The notes under the pieces: model-generated | What the model saw: only the letters and a program-made list of their open reading frames with translations | Databases searched by the model: none | Told to the model about the DNA's origin: nothing | Made by a program: the position numbers and the translations under genes | In this document: piece by piece, positions 7,638 to 16,378 of the stretch | Layout of the letters: the number at the start of each line of letters is the position of its first letter | Position numbering within the stretch: the stretch's first letter is position 1 | NCBI RefSeq assembly: GCF_025822605.1 | Contig: NZ_JACKTY010000051.1 | Location: 124,001 to 188,000 of the forward strand | DNA length: 64,000 nucleotides | Direction: 5' to 3' | Source: Mycolicibacterium komossense | GTDB lineage: Bacteria; Actinomycetota; Actinomycetes; Mycobacteriales; Mycobacteriaceae

Positions 7638-7853
7638 TCAGCGCCAGTCCGCGCCTGGCGGCATGTTCGGCCCGGATGATCGGCGTTCCATCCATCTGTC
7701 GATGGTTTCTGGCAACCAGCCTTTGACGCGGCCGATCATGGCGTCAGGCTGCGGCATTCGGCCTGGAATGCCGGAGTAGGACTTGACCGTATTGGGGGAT
7801 AGGCCGGTGCGCGCGGCGACTTCGTTGACGCCTAAGTACCGGACCACCACCAT
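7638..7853 (-). CDS. xis: Small HTH protein, excisionase candidate
   Basis: The product has 71 residues. A MerR/Xis-type helix-turn-helix (NEVAARTGLSPNTVKSY) fills the N-terminal half, and a Trp-rich tail (GWLPETIDRWMERR) follows. It is convergent with integrase and separated from it by 9 bases, the classic place for a recombination directionality factor. A perfect 7+7 inverted repeat lies 22 bases upstream of its start. The role is assigned from fold and position. Confidence 0.6.
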   Translation of the reverse strand: MVVVRYLGVNEVAARTGLSPNTVKSYSGIPGRMPQPDAMIGRVKGWLPETIDRWMERRSSGPNMPPGADWR

Positions 7854-7874
7854 TTCGCTGACCGTAGGAATACC

Positions 7875-7890
7875 AAGGGATGTATCCCTT
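7875..7890. promoter_or_regulatory. Palindrome upstream of the HTH gene, operator candidate
   Basis: AAGGGAT-GT-ATCCCTT is a perfect inverted repeat in the 144-bp gap between the leftward HTH gene (start 7853) and the rightward gene at 7998. It may be the HTH protein's own operator. No clear -35/-10 pair stands out. Confidence 0.4.
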
Positions 7891-7997
7891 CGGGGACACC
7901 CGAGACGGTGGTCTTGCTCATGAATGCACGATTGGCGATTGTGCCCGGCGTCGGCAGTGCGTTGGCGCGGCAACACGGGGCGTTGCACACTGGCAAT

Positions 7998-8228
7998 ATG
8001 CCGCGACCTGAGCGCAATGGAACCTGCGAGATCTGCGATGGCAAGGTGCGGTATTACCCTCCCGTGGAGCAGATCGTCACCGCCGATCCCAACGCCGTCG
8101 ACAGCTTCCCGCCCAACGTGCCCGCCGGGAAGTGGGCCCACCTGGACCGGGCCGACTGGATCGACAACCCGCACGAGCCGGCGCCGACAAAGGAATCGAT
8201 CGCGGCCGCGCAAGCCGTAGACGCATAG
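7998..8228 (+). CDS. Small zinc-ribbon-like phage protein
   Basis: The product has 76 residues from ATG 7998 (MPRPERNGTCEICDGK); 30 upstream in-frame codons look non-coding. CEIC suggests half of a metal site. The rest is acidic and Pro-rich with WAHLDRADWIDNPHEPAP, a pattern common in small actinophage proteins of unknown function. It lies in the integrase-proximal region, which is often expressed in lysogens. Confidence 0.55.
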   Translation: MPRPERNGTCEICDGKVRYYPPVEQIVTADPNAVDSFPPNVPAGKWAHLDRADWIDNPHEPAPTKESIAAAQAVDA

Positions 8229-8255
8229 CTCCGCGCTCGTTTACTCTCTCCCCGC

Positions 8256-8702
8256 ATGGGGAGGATCGTCGCGGTGCTGGTCGTCGCCGTCATGCTGGCA
8301 GGGTGTGGATCGACGCAACGGAGCGAGATGCCGACGAGTCTCGCACCGCATTCAGAACCGCCGGAGACGTCGATCGCGGCAGCACCACCGCCGCCCGCCG
8401 CGGCGCCATGCTCGCAAGCGCCGGCCGGGTTCGTCGACCTGATCAACAAATCATTCACCGGCGGCGAAACGCTCGGTAACGCGCAATCCGTCACCGGCCC
8501 GAAAGACATGGTTTACGTCGGCGGCAACATCCTGCACGGCAGTGAGCTCATCTCATCCGGCGATGTCTGGCTCGCTCAGCACGGCGCCCTGTACGCCTTA
8601 TCGTCGGATGCGCGAAAGCGGACCCTGCTGCCGGATGGCCGTGATCTCGCATCAGCTGGCGACCAGTACGGATCAGCGCTGGTTGACTGCGTCGCCCGCT
8701 GA
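8256..8702 (+). CDS. Predicted lipoprotein encoded by the prophage
   Basis: The protein has 148 residues. The signal peptide (MGRIVAVLVVAVMLAGC) ends in a lipobox LAGC, so Cys17 should be lipidated and the protein anchored outside the membrane. A Pro/Ala linker and a globular domain with two further Cys residues follow. It is rightward and separate from the late genes, next to the integration cassette, which suggests expression in the lysogen. Prophage lipoproteins can block superinfection, but that role is inference. It converges with the tail gene at 8707, and no terminator hairpin is obvious. Confidence 0.7.
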   Translation: MGRIVAVLVVAVMLAGCGSTQRSEMPTSLAPHSEPPETSIAAAPPPPAAAPCSQAPAGFVDLINKSFTGGETLGNAQSVTGPKDMVYVGGNILHGSELISSGDVWLAQHGALYALSSDARKRTLLPDGRDLASAGDQYGSALVDCVAR

Positions 8703-8706
8703 CTTC

Positions 8707-9651
8707 TCAGCCGAAGGTGGTGAGCTGGGCGTAACCGTCACCGCCTGCGTCGCCCGCGCCGGAGGGGTTTCCGTTCAGCGACGCGCCGCCGCCACCGCCG
8801 CCGCCGCCCGGGGTTGCGCCCTTGCCGCCTTTACCGCCCGCTCCGGTGATCGAGCTACCACCGCCGGCACCGCCGGCACCGAAGAATCCGAGGGATGACG
8901 CCCCGGCAGCACCGGTGCCGCCGCCCGCGGTTCCCGCATTGGCAGCGCCGGTAGCGGTCGATCCGCCCGCGCCGCCAGCTGTCGCGGCAGGCGTGGCAGC
9001 GATACCGCCGCCGGAACCACCACCGGAGTTCGCGCCACTGCCGCCGCTACTGCCCGCCGCGCCTGTCGCCGAACTCGCAGCGCCGGAGCCGACCGCCGTG
9101 GTGCCGCCCGCCCCGGCAGACCCAGCGGTGCCGGCAACACCGGCGCCGCCACCGGTCCCGCCCGTGCCGCGGTTGGCCTGAAACAGGATGGGAGACCCAA
9201 CAGACGTCCCGCCCGAGCCCGGTGATCCGGCCGCGCCAGCGGTGCTGTCCACGGTCTGCGCGGCACCTCCGGCTCCGCCGGTGCCGACTGTGACCGGCAT
9301 AGAGCTCGGTAGGGATAGCGTGGGAACCAGGATGCGCGTGATGCCACCCGCCCCGCCGCTGCCGCCGCCGCACGCCACAGTCCCCGAAGGCTCACGCGCG
9401 CCGGCGCCGCCGCCGCCGGCCGGGCCGTACAGCAGAATCTCAGTCATCGTCGTCGCGGTAGCCCAAGTTGGGCGCAGCCACGTACCGGACGCCGTAAACG
9501 CTTGCACGTCAGCCTTATGGGCGTGGGTTGCCGCCTCTTGGCCGAGGTCATACACACCGTCGTCGAGGTGCTGCAACCGGGCGGCGGAGACCGGCGTCCC
9601 GCCCACCTGATCATTGGCCCAGGTCTGTTTCGTGTACGGCGTGTATGCCAT
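8707..9651 (-). CDS. Glycine-rich tail protein
   Basis: The protein has 314 residues. The N-terminus (MAYTPYTKQTWANDQVGGTP, then a Leu/Asp helix and AATHAHK) is a common start for actinophage tail fibres. Residues about 75-300 are Gly/Ala/Thr-rich low complexity resembling phage glycine-rich adhesins. It is the last gene of the leftward late operon, so it is probably a distal, host-range-related tail tip or fibre. The repeats are imperfect and protein-level, not CRISPR. Confidence 0.7.
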   Translation of the reverse strand: MAYTPYTKQTWANDQVGGTPVSAARLQHLDDGVYDLGQEAATHAHKADVQAFTASGTWLRPTWATATTMTEILLYGPAGGGGAGAREPSGTVACGGGSGGAGGITRILVPTLSLPSSMPVTVGTGGAGGAAQTVDSTAGAAGSPGSGGTSVGSPILFQANRGTGGTGGGAGVAGTAGSAGAGGTTAVGSGAASSATGAAGSSGGSGANSGGGSGGGIAATPAATAGGAGGSTATGAANAGTAGGGTGAAGASSLGFFGAGGAGGGSSITGAGGKGGKGATPGGGGGGGGASLNGNPSGAGDAGGDGYAQLTTFG

Positions 9652-9669
9652 TTCGGGGCTGCCCTTCGC

Positions 9670-10746
9670 TTAGATGTGCGGGTAAATGTCGAGAGACGGG
9701 TAAACGACCGCGCCGGGGAACATGTCGGCGACCGGGTGCTCGGACGCGGGGAACCGGCCGTGGGACGGGTAGACGGTCGCGCCCGGGTAGACCACGGGAT
9801 CCGGCGTGCGCGGCCAGCCGATGATGGGCCGCGGCGGGATCGGCAGCGGGTACTCAATCCGCGACGACAAGTCCGCCAGCCCAAATTCGAGGTTGGCGTG
9901 GTAGAGCGCGTCGACGGTGTGTGTGTTGTCCATATAGATGCCGGATTTCACGTAAGCAAGGTAGGGCAACCCCTCGTTGTAGTAGCCCACGGCGGTGTCG
10001 ACGTTGACGACCTGCTCGCCGTTGATCCACATGTTGATGTGCCCGAACTGTCCGAGCGTGACCTGCGTGACGAACCGCGTGACTGCCCAACTGGCCGGCG
10101 CGGGCACCGAGTAATGGCCGATGCCGCCGGACGGGCTTCGCGTTCCGACGTTGAGGGTGCCGCCGTCGAGGAACACTGCGAACGGTGGCGGGGCGATCGC
10201 CGAGCCGGGGTGTTGGTGCCACTGGTGAATGATGCTGGTACCGGGAGCGTCGAACCCGGCGCGCTTGTCGGTGATGATCGTTGCCCAGGATGCCCAGACT
10301 GTGTTTCCTGCAACGTAATAGACGTCGCTATCGCGTATTTGGCCGAACTCGATGCGGCGGCGGCCATTCTTGCGGTCGGACGCGGGCCGATCCCGGTTGT
10401 GGTGACACTCGAAATAGAACAGGCCCGGCGCGGGAATGTCGAACAGCGTCGGCATCGGGAACTCGTACGTTTCCGGCCGGGGGGCCGGGGAATCGAGCGC
10501 CATCTGCTCGCCGCTGACGACTATGCGGAAATCATTCGCCGTGGCCCAGTCCACGGTGAGCCGCGATGCGTCGATGATCTGGCCGCGCGCCAGCAGCCGT
10601 CGCCAGCGGGCGTGCGCGGGATCGGTCAACACCGACTCTGGAAATGCGTACCGGTTGTCGGAGAGCCGCATTCCGCGCAGCACGGCGTAGTCGACTTGGT
10701 CTTTCCAGACCATGCGGGCGTATTGCTCCGCGGTCAGAACGATCAT
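9670..10746 (-). CDS. Tail protein with a heparin-lyase-like (polysaccharide lyase) domain
   Basis: The protein has 358 residues. The central region has FECHHNRDRP, an RRRIEF strand, VWASWATIIT and IIHQWHQHP, the layout of the concanavalin-like Polysacc_lyase fold of heparin lyase I-type enzymes. The C-terminal tail carries repeated VVYPGATVYPSHGRFP-like stretches. It probably acts as a tail-borne depolymerase or glycan-binding fibre on the host capsule. The family is recognised from motifs only. Confidence 0.6.
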   Translation of the reverse strand: MIVLTAEQYARMVWKDQVDYAVLRGMRLSDNRYAFPESVLTDPAHARWRRLLARGQIIDASRLTVDWATANDFRIVVSGEQMALDSPAPRPETYEFPMPTLFDIPAPGLFYFECHHNRDRPASDRKNGRRRIEFGQIRDSDVYYVAGNTVWASWATIITDKRAGFDAPGTSIIHQWHQHPGSAIAPPPFAVFLDGGTLNVGTRSPSGGIGHYSVPAPASWAVTRFVTQVTLGQFGHINMWINGEQVVNVDTAVGYYNEGLPYLAYVKSGIYMDNTHTVDALYHANLEFGLADLSSRIEYPLPIPPRPIIGWPRTPDPVVYPGATVYPSHGRFPASEHPVADMFPGAVVYPSLDIYPHI

Positions 10747-10749
10747 GTG

Positions 10750-12444
10750 TCATGCCACCCCGAGCGCCGTCATGTAATCGAACTCGGCGCGATAAAACAG
10801 TGCTGTTTCAGCGGCGCTCATGCCGGCACCGTAGGCGCACAGGGCGATCGTCGCGTTGCTGAATCCGGTAGTGCCGCTGGACGTTAACAGCTTCAACGGA
10901 AGCGCATTGTTAGGTGCGCCCGTGTCGGGAACGGCCGTGGTGTCGGAGCCGATCTGGCCGCCTTCCTTGTACAGGAACGACTGGTCGGCAGCGACCTGTG
11001 TCATCGTGTAGAGGCCGGGCCGCGACGTTGCTCCGATCGGGGTGTTCACGATGCCCGGCTTCGCTGTATGCCAGTCCACGCTGCTTGCGCGGATGCCGAA
11101 CGCAGCACTCCATCCCGCTGTCCACCACAGATCCCAGCCGCCGGCCGTTCCGGGGGTCACCAGCCGCATGGACACGGCTTGGTTGGCGATCTGAGTGTGG
11201 ACGGTCTCCGCCGACGAGTTGGTCAGGTGTGCTCCGACGCCATCGCCTGTAAACCCGATGTCGGGGGTGAAGATGGGGCTGTTGATGGCGAGCATGTTCG
11301 CGGTGTCGCGACGCCAGTTCAGCAGCCCTGCCTGCATGGTGTGGGCCGCAAGCACATTGAGCGCGTCGAGCCGGTCCCACAGGTCGTAATCCTTCAGCGT
11401 TTTGATGAACGAGTCGATCGCCTTGCGGCGGTCGAAGTCCGGCCGCACCGTCATCCGATCGAACACATAGACGGTCTCATCGGCGTAGTTGCCGACGATC
11501 AGTGTCACCGCGTCACCGACGATGTCCGCGAAGGGGATCGCCTTGCCGGTCCCGACTGGCACGCCGCCGGCAGTGAAGTGGAGCAGGCCGTTGTCGTCGA
11601 AATTCCAGTCATCCGGAATGAGTCGCACCACCAGGTCGTCGCTGACTGTGGGCGGTGTGTCGATCCGTTCGACGGTCGACAGGTCGACGGTGAACGGAGC
11701 GTACTGATCGGTGACCTTGACGCCGGGGAGAGTTCCGCCCGAGACGTTGACCTGCGTGGGAGTTAAAGGTGAAGGGTTGCCCGCGGCCAGGGGACCGGTG
11801 AAGGTGACCATGTAGGTCTGGTTTCCAGCACCGTCAGATACCGGGTTTGAGACGGTTACGTTGTTGCCGATCGCGGCGATTCCGCGCAGCGCAGTTTGCA
11901 CCGAGGCGCCATTCGCGTTGTAGGCCAGGTTTGTTCCGATCGGAACACTGTCGTAGGCAACTCGCCATACGCCGGCGCTGCCGCGGATGGTGATGAACTG
12001 GACGCGGCCGGCTGCGTAGTCGGCCGGCTCGATCGTCGGCAGGGCGAAGCTGACGGTGTCGAACTGAAATCGGGTTCCGTTGATCGTTGTTGGCGCGAAT
12101 TTCACGGTGCACACCAGTGGTGTATCGCCGAGCCCCATGACCGACGATTTCGCGATGACCTCGACGCCGTCGACCGAGCTGACTTGGCCCGGCAGGCGCA
12201 GCACACCGGATTCGACGTTGACATCGGTCGGCGCCAAGAGGATCGTGCGCGGCGGGTTCACTCCCGGCAGGCGCAGCTGCGGCGACACCGTCTTCCCGAT
12301 GCTGATCCCGACGACGCCCTGCATGTTGACGTTGTAGAGGTCGGGTCGGGTGTCGTCGTCGCCGAATAACCCTGTTGTGTCGCCAACGATCCCGTTGAAG
12401 AGGCCGATGAGCTTGCAGTAAGTCAGCGCATCGTAATCGGCCAC
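10750..12444 (-). CDS. Minor tail protein, large
   Basis: The protein has 564 residues. The beta-rich, Thr/Val/Gly-dense sequence contains a domain (about 120-230) resembling tandem tail-fibre beta-sandwich repeats. A helical linker (RRKAIDSFIKTLKDYDLWDRL) leads to a C-terminal half that looks like a LamG-type jelly roll with a final NATIALCAYGAGMSAAE motif. It is one of the distal tail genes. The exact role is unknown. Confidence 0.65.
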   Translation of the reverse strand: MADYDALTYCKLIGLFNGIVGDTTGLFGDDDTRPDLYNVNMQGVVGISIGKTVSPQLRLPGVNPPRTILLAPTDVNVESGVLRLPGQVSSVDGVEVIAKSSVMGLGDTPLVCTVKFAPTTINGTRFQFDTVSFALPTIEPADYAAGRVQFITIRGSAGVWRVAYDSVPIGTNLAYNANGASVQTALRGIAAIGNNVTVSNPVSDGAGNQTYMVTFTGPLAAGNPSPLTPTQVNVSGGTLPGVKVTDQYAPFTVDLSTVERIDTPPTVSDDLVVRLIPDDWNFDDNGLLHFTAGGVPVGTGKAIPFADIVGDAVTLIVGNYADETVYVFDRMTVRPDFDRRKAIDSFIKTLKDYDLWDRLDALNVLAAHTMQAGLLNWRRDTANMLAINSPIFTPDIGFTGDGVGAHLTNSSAETVHTQIANQAVSMRLVTPGTAGGWDLWWTAGWSAAFGIRASSVDWHTAKPGIVNTPIGATSRPGLYTMTQVAADQSFLYKEGGQIGSDTTAVPDTGAPNNALPLKLLTSSGTTGFSNATIALCAYGAGMSAAETALFYRAEFDYMTALGVA

Positions 12445-12519
12445 TGGTTAAACCCCTCTCGACCTGCTCGCATTTCGCTACGAGTCTCGCGAATTGGGCT
12501 TTCGTCTGCCCGCGAGCAG

Positions 12520-12933
12520 TTACAGCGGTGGGACGCCGGGCGGCAGTGAGAACTCTTCGCGGGCGCGGTCACGGTCGAGCTGCTGTTCTCGCCACAACGC
12601 GACGGTCATCGACACATACGCCAAGGCGCCGACTGTGTAGATGGCGAACCGGATCTGATGGCGGAACGGATAATCGGTGCCGGGCCACCAGGACGACACC
12701 GCTGCTTGAATCAGCACCGCGGCCAGTGCGACACATTTGACCATGAAGATCCGGCCGATGCGGTTAGCCCGCCAGTTCGACCGGACGAAGTACAGGCCCG
12801 TGAATATCGACTCCACTGCGGCGGCAGCGAGCAGCGCGATGTTGGCAACGAACTGGTAGTCGACGTCCAGCCAGATATCAGAGACCAGCGTTCCCACGAC
12901 GACGAGAACGGCCAGTAAGTACAGGTTTCGCAT
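12520..12933 (-). CDS. Four-helix membrane protein, holin-associated
   Basis: The product has 137 residues from ATG 12933; a longer upstream reading is shadow sequence. Four hydrophobic segments are visible: LYLLAVLVVVGTL, VANIALLAAAAVESIF, VALAAVLIQAAV and ALAYVSMTVAL. They are followed by a charged cytoplasmic tail. Position in the lysis cassette and topology suggest a holin or antiholin-like protein. The gap 12445-12519 holds nothing I can identify. Confidence 0.6.
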   Translation of the reverse strand: MRNLYLLAVLVVVGTLVSDIWLDVDYQFVANIALLAAAAVESIFTGLYFVRSNWRANRIGRIFMVKCVALAAVLIQAAVSSWWPGTDYPFRHQIRFAIYTVGALAYVSMTVALWREQQLDRDRAREEFSLPPGVPPL

Positions 12934-12940
12934 GGGCGAT

Positions 12941-13120
12941 CTATCCCCTTCCCATCGCATGCTGGAGCATGTCGCTGAAACCGTTGCGGCGCACTTCCCT
13001 GTGCATGTCCGAAGACACCTGGCGGGACTCCTCAACGAGCAGGTCGACGGTGCGTTTGCGGTCTTGCGCCTCGGCGAGCTGCTGCTTGGCCTCAGCGACA
13101 CCGCGCCACGGCCACCGCAT
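12941..13120 (-). CDS. Small lysis-cassette protein (DUF7620-like)
   Basis: The product has 59 residues. It begins MRWPWRGVAEAKQQLAEAQ, has a central coiled helix, and ends in a NGFSDMLQHAMGRG tail. Such MRWPW-start helical peptides are found next to holins in many mycobacteriophages. Its ATG overlaps the stop of the upstream gene by ATGA, and its stop is 8 bases before the next start, so it is embedded in the operon. Confidence 0.6.
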   Translation of the reverse strand: MRWPWRGVAEAKQQLAEAQDRKRTVDLLVEESRQVSSDMHREVRRNGFSDMLQHAMGRG

Positions 13121-13392
13121 CAGCGATCACCTGACGCTGCCATCGATTCCCTCAAGCTCGTAAGGAGTTGCGTTGCCAGGACATCGGCGCCATTCTTCTT
13201 GGCCAACTCCAGTGAGAGATCGCGGACGAGTTCGGCGTCGATCTGCGCCCGGGCGACGACCACATCGTGCTGTTTGCCGATGACCAGCCATCCGCGGATC
13301 AACGCGACCACCAACAGGACTGCGGACAGGATCGCGATGCCGGGGCCGGTGAGCCCGCTGAGTCCGCTCAAGAACGCCCACAAACCGGTCAC
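13120..13392 (-). CDS. Single-span membrane protein with helical tail
   Basis: The product has 90 residues. The N-terminal half has a hydrophobic helix (GPGIAILSAVLLVVALIRGWLVI). The C-terminal half is an amphipathic helix ending LLTSLRESMAASGDR. It lies in the lysis cassette with ATGA-type overlaps on both sides and is probably a holin accessory or antiholin. Confidence 0.6.
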   Translation of the reverse strand: MTGLWAFLSGLSGLTGPGIAILSAVLLVVALIRGWLVIGKQHDVVVARAQIDAELVRDLSLELAKKNGADVLATQLLTSLRESMAASGDR

Positions 13393-13646
13393 GCGTCGAG
13401 ATTCACAAGCGACGCGGAGTGGTCATCGCCCACCCTCGCCGCGGCGAGCGACTTGACGAACGTCAGCAGTGCCATCCCGCCAGCGCCCCCAGCCGCGGCC
13501 AGCCAGGGGAATCCGATCAACGTCACCTGACCGGTGGCTGCTGCCGCGCCCGCCAAGCCGCCGCCGACGATGAATCCCTGTGCAGCCGAACTCACTGTCC
13601 GTTCGGCCGCGTCTTTCCAGAACTTCTGAGTGAACAAGTCGCCCAT
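13389..13646 (-). CDS. Holin (r1t-like)
   Basis: The product has 85 residues from ATG 13646, preceded by AGGAGA. The start MGDLFTQKFWKDAAERTVSSAAQ followed by two Gly/Ala-rich membrane helices matches the phage r1t-type holin family. It should form membrane lesions that release lysin A. It lies directly downstream of lysin B in the transcript. Confidence 0.75.
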   Translation of the reverse strand: MGDLFTQKFWKDAAERTVSSAAQGFIVGGGLAGAAAATGQVTLIGFPWLAAAGGAGGMALLTFVKSLAAARVGDDHSASLVNLDA

Positions 13647-13698
13647 GAGATCTCCTTCCGAGAGTTGTGGTTTGCAGACCCCGATGGTTACTTCGCGA

Positions 13699-14817
13699 CT
13701 ACGGGAGCTTCCAGGCCGTCCACGCCGGCGGTCCGTCATTCCAGTTCGCGACGGTGCCGGGCACGGTGTAGACGACAGCGGTCGTAACCTTCTCGGTGAT
13801 GATCTGCGCGGCGCAATCGACCGCGGTCAGGCCGCGCCAGAACGTCTCCGGCTGGTCGTGGTAGCGGAAGTGCGCGTTCGTCTGCACGAACTTGAGCAGC
13901 GTCAGCAGCGCTTGGATGATCGCCGGAATGTTGGTGATCATCGCGAGAAGGTTCGGGGTTCCGTTGTCGGTGACCTCGGTCGGATTGCCGCCGGTGATCA
14001 GCGGCAGCAGCGCCGCGAGGGCTCCAGCGCCGGGGACGACGGAGCTCACCAGGCCGAGCATGATCGGCCCGAACGACGACGACAGCACCTGAAACAGGTA
14101 GAGCGCGAAGTCGACCGAAGCTTCCATGCGGACCAGGATTTGATAGAACTGCGGCAACAAGCCGGTGGCGTTCGGGTACATGTCGCCCTCATGGGTGAAG
14201 TCGTACAACCGATCCCACGTCCACTCGGGGTAAGTGACACCCGATATGCCGGACCCACCGGGATCGTTGCCGAGTAGCGTCGGGCCGCCCCGGCGGGACG
14301 GGTTACCGAAGACGGTGAACAGCTTCCACTCGTCGCGGCGGTCGGCCGGCCACTGTTCGAGCGCCGCGCGAAGGACGTCGCCGCCCATCGAGTAGGCGTC
14401 GCCGATCTTCGGCCGCGGATCAGGCAGCGCCAGGCGCAGCAGCTCCGCGGAGCCCTCGGCGACTGCGTCGATGTAGGAGTGGTTCGGGTTGCCTATCAGG
14501 AACGCATCTGTCGAGAAGCCGACGCCTTGCTGGATGAACCGCTTCGTGGGCGCGGTCGGCGCCGGGACGATCACACCGAGGCGGAGCTTCGTTTCGTAGG
14601 TGAGGACGCCGCGATCCTTGCCCGCCGCGATGCCGAGGTAGTCCTGAATGTTGCGCAGCGCTTTGTCGGTGGCCGCATCGAATACATCGTGCAGGGTGAC
14701 GCCGACCTCGACTGCTTTCGAGTTCTTCGCATAGGCCAGCAGCAGGCGGCGGTTCAGCTTCCCGATCTCTGCCGACTGCATCGGTGGGTCGGTGAGCTGG
14801 GGCTGCTGCCAGGCCAT
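13699..14817 (-). CDS. lysB: Lysin B, mycolylarabinogalactan esterase
   Basis: The protein has 372 residues. It cleaves the ester linking mycolic acids to arabinogalactan so that the outer mycomembrane ruptures. An N-terminal peptidoglycan-binding-like domain (about 20-80) precedes an alpha/beta hydrolase with nucleophile Ser143 in AYSMGG, a variant of G-x-S-x-G. ATG 14817 overlaps the lysin A stop (ATGA). The presence of lysB implies a mycolic-acid host. Confidence 0.85.
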   Translation of the reverse strand: MAWQQPQLTDPPMQSAEIGKLNRRLLLAYAKNSKAVEVGVTLHDVFDAATDKALRNIQDYLGIAAGKDRGVLTYETKLRLGVIVPAPTAPTKRFIQQGVGFSTDAFLIGNPNHSYIDAVAEGSAELLRLALPDPRPKIGDAYSMGGDVLRAALEQWPADRRDEWKLFTVFGNPSRRGGPTLLGNDPGGSGISGVTYPEWTWDRLYDFTHEGDMYPNATGLLPQFYQILVRMEASVDFALYLFQVLSSSFGPIMLGLVSSVVPGAGALAALLPLITGGNPTEVTDNGTPNLLAMITNIPAIIQALLTLLKFVQTNAHFRYHDQPETFWRGLTAVDCAAQIITEKVTTAVVYTVPGTVANWNDGPPAWTAWKLP

Positions 14818-16055
14818 CAGACACCGACCTTCGTCGCGACGTCCCACAGCTTGTCGCGTAGCGTCCGATCCTTCGACGTCCACAGAGGGTCACCCGGCCC
14901 GAGTTGAGCGGCGATGTACTCCAGCAGCTCCCGGTCACCGGCCCCCTTCGGCCAGATCGGCGCCGGCAATGGTGTGGTGTCGGCCGGCTGGGTGATGACC
15001 GGCGCGTTGGATGTGTAGTAGTTGACCCGCGCGATGAAGTAGTCCCACGGGAAGTTGTCGCCGACATCGGTGTGGGTTCCGTATCCGAGAACCTTTGTCA
15101 CATAACGGTGATCAGAAATCCCGGCGCGGGCGGCGCCTGCATAGGGCGGCGGGATCACCTCGATGGAGAAGCCGTACTTGTAGGCGTCCTGCACCGCCAG
15201 ATACGCGGCGACGTCGATCGCCTTCGACTGCGTCATCCACTGCTGGCGCGTCCACTCCACCTTCGATCCGGCGAAGCAGAGGTTGATGCTGAACACGTTG
15301 GCGTTCAGCACCGCCCAGCAGTAGTAGTCGGTGTCTACGACGTCGACGACGGTGACTCCACCATCGGTGGCCTGCCGCACGCAGTAGTGGTACGACACCG
15401 CCGAGGATCCGCTGGAGCCACGAAGGTAGGCGGCTAGGTCGGTGGCGGCTGAGTCATAGGTGGGGCCCAGGCCGGTACCGGGCGGCTGTTCGGTGTGGAG
15501 GAAGAAGTTGATCGGCACCCGGGAACGCGCCGAGGCGTGCTGGAAGCTGCCGTTGACCAGGTCCATGAAGATCTGATCGATCTCGTTGAAATCCGGTCTG
15601 GGCACGGTGATTATCTTGCTGGGCACGGTGATTCCTCCAGTGGGCCAATACTTGTCGAGGTAGGGGGTGACGGTCGCGATGCGCGACTTGATCTCGGTGA
15701 GGTATGCCTGACGGCCGTGGTCCCACCAGTACTGGGTGCTCGGCCAGTTGGGGGCTTGCTGCAGCCAGCAGATGTTGAGCCAGATGTCGCCATGGCCGGG
15801 CGAGGTGCGTTTGACGTCAAGCTTGTCGAAGAACGCCTTGACCTGAGCGGCAGCACCCTGGAAGCGGTTGGGGTAACTGCTGTCCTGCTGCGCGACGCCG
15901 TAGGTGATCTTCTTGCCCTGCGGGCCCCACACGGTCTCGTCCCACTGCGATTCCTGGTAGAGGGCCGACATCTCGGCCAGGCATTCGTCCCGGGTGTGGT
16001 TGCGCGCCTTCGCCTCACTAACGATGAGTTGCGCTACCTGATCCTTCGATGTCAC
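14817..16055 (-). CDS. lysA: Lysin A, modular peptidoglycan hydrolase
   Basis: The protein has 412 residues. The N-terminal domain (about 1-130) looks like a transglycosylase/lysozyme-like or peptidase module, with Glu at MSALYQESQW and a Gly/Gln-containing YGVAQQD loop. The central domain (about 165-340) fits N-acetylmuramoyl-L-alanine amidase type 2, with FFLHTE, YHYCVRQ, INLCFAG and GISDHRYV as metal and catalytic segments. A short C-terminal helical module follows. It digests the peptidoglycan after holin triggering. Confidence 0.85.
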   Translation of the reverse strand: MTSKDQVAQLIVSEAKARNHTRDECLAEMSALYQESQWDETVWGPQGKKITYGVAQQDSSYPNRFQGAAAQVKAFFDKLDVKRTSPGHGDIWLNICWLQQAPNWPSTQYWWDHGRQAYLTEIKSRIATVTPYLDKYWPTGGITVPSKIITVPRPDFNEIDQIFMDLVNGSFQHASARSRVPINFFLHTEQPPGTGLGPTYDSAATDLAAYLRGSSGSSAVSYHYCVRQATDGGVTVVDVVDTDYYCWAVLNANVFSINLCFAGSKVEWTRQQWMTQSKAIDVAAYLAVQDAYKYGFSIEVIPPPYAGAARAGISDHRYVTKVLGYGTHTDVGDNFPWDYFIARVNYYTSNAPVITQPADTTPLPAPIWPKGAGDRELLEYIAAQLGPGDPLWTSKDRTLRDKLWDVATKVGV

Positions 16056-16095
16056 GGGTGAAGCACAGCACCGGAGCGTTTTCTGAGCGAACCAA

Positions 16096-16368
16096 TCAGG
16101 GCTGGGCCGCTTGGTATTCGGCGTCGGTGAACTTCAGAAGCCGACCGAGCAGCAACACCAGGTGGTCACCGACACGCGCTGTCAACGCCGGCGCGTCCGG
16201 CTGTCGATCGCTACTGATCTCCAGGCTCGATACCACCGCTCCGGCTTCCTGCCACAGAGACACCTGCCCGCGAAAATGGGAGCCGTCGACACCGGCGAGC
16301 TCGCTGTGAACGGCGTACATGGTTGCGAGGCTGTCCAACTGGACGTGGCCATCGATGAACACGCTCAT
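16096..16368 (-). CDS. Small beta-rich structural protein
   Basis: The product has 90 residues from ATG 16368, preceded by AGGAGATATT. The start MSVFIDGHVQLDSLATMYAV and two blocks of alternating hydrophobic residues suggest a beta-sandwich. It lies between the minor tail gene and lysin A. Related actinophages have a small protein of unknown function in this place. Confidence 0.55.
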   Translation of the reverse strand: MSVFIDGHVQLDSLATMYAVHSELAGVDGSHFRGQVSLWQEAGAVVSSLEISSDRQPDAPALTARVGDHLVLLLGRLLKFTDAEYQAAQP

Positions 16369-16378
16369 GGAATATCTC

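Noticed and set aside
8800..9480. Dense imperfect GC-rich repeats that might be read as a repeat array or CRISPR
   Set aside because: They are codon-level repeats of a Gly/Ala-rich tail protein; spacing is irregular, with no conserved repeat-spacer pattern and no cas genes.
9502..10887. A 461-residue plus-strand frame opposite the tail genes
   Set aside because: It is antisense to two well-supported tail genes and has the Arg/Val/Asp-rich composition typical of shadow frames in GC-rich DNA.
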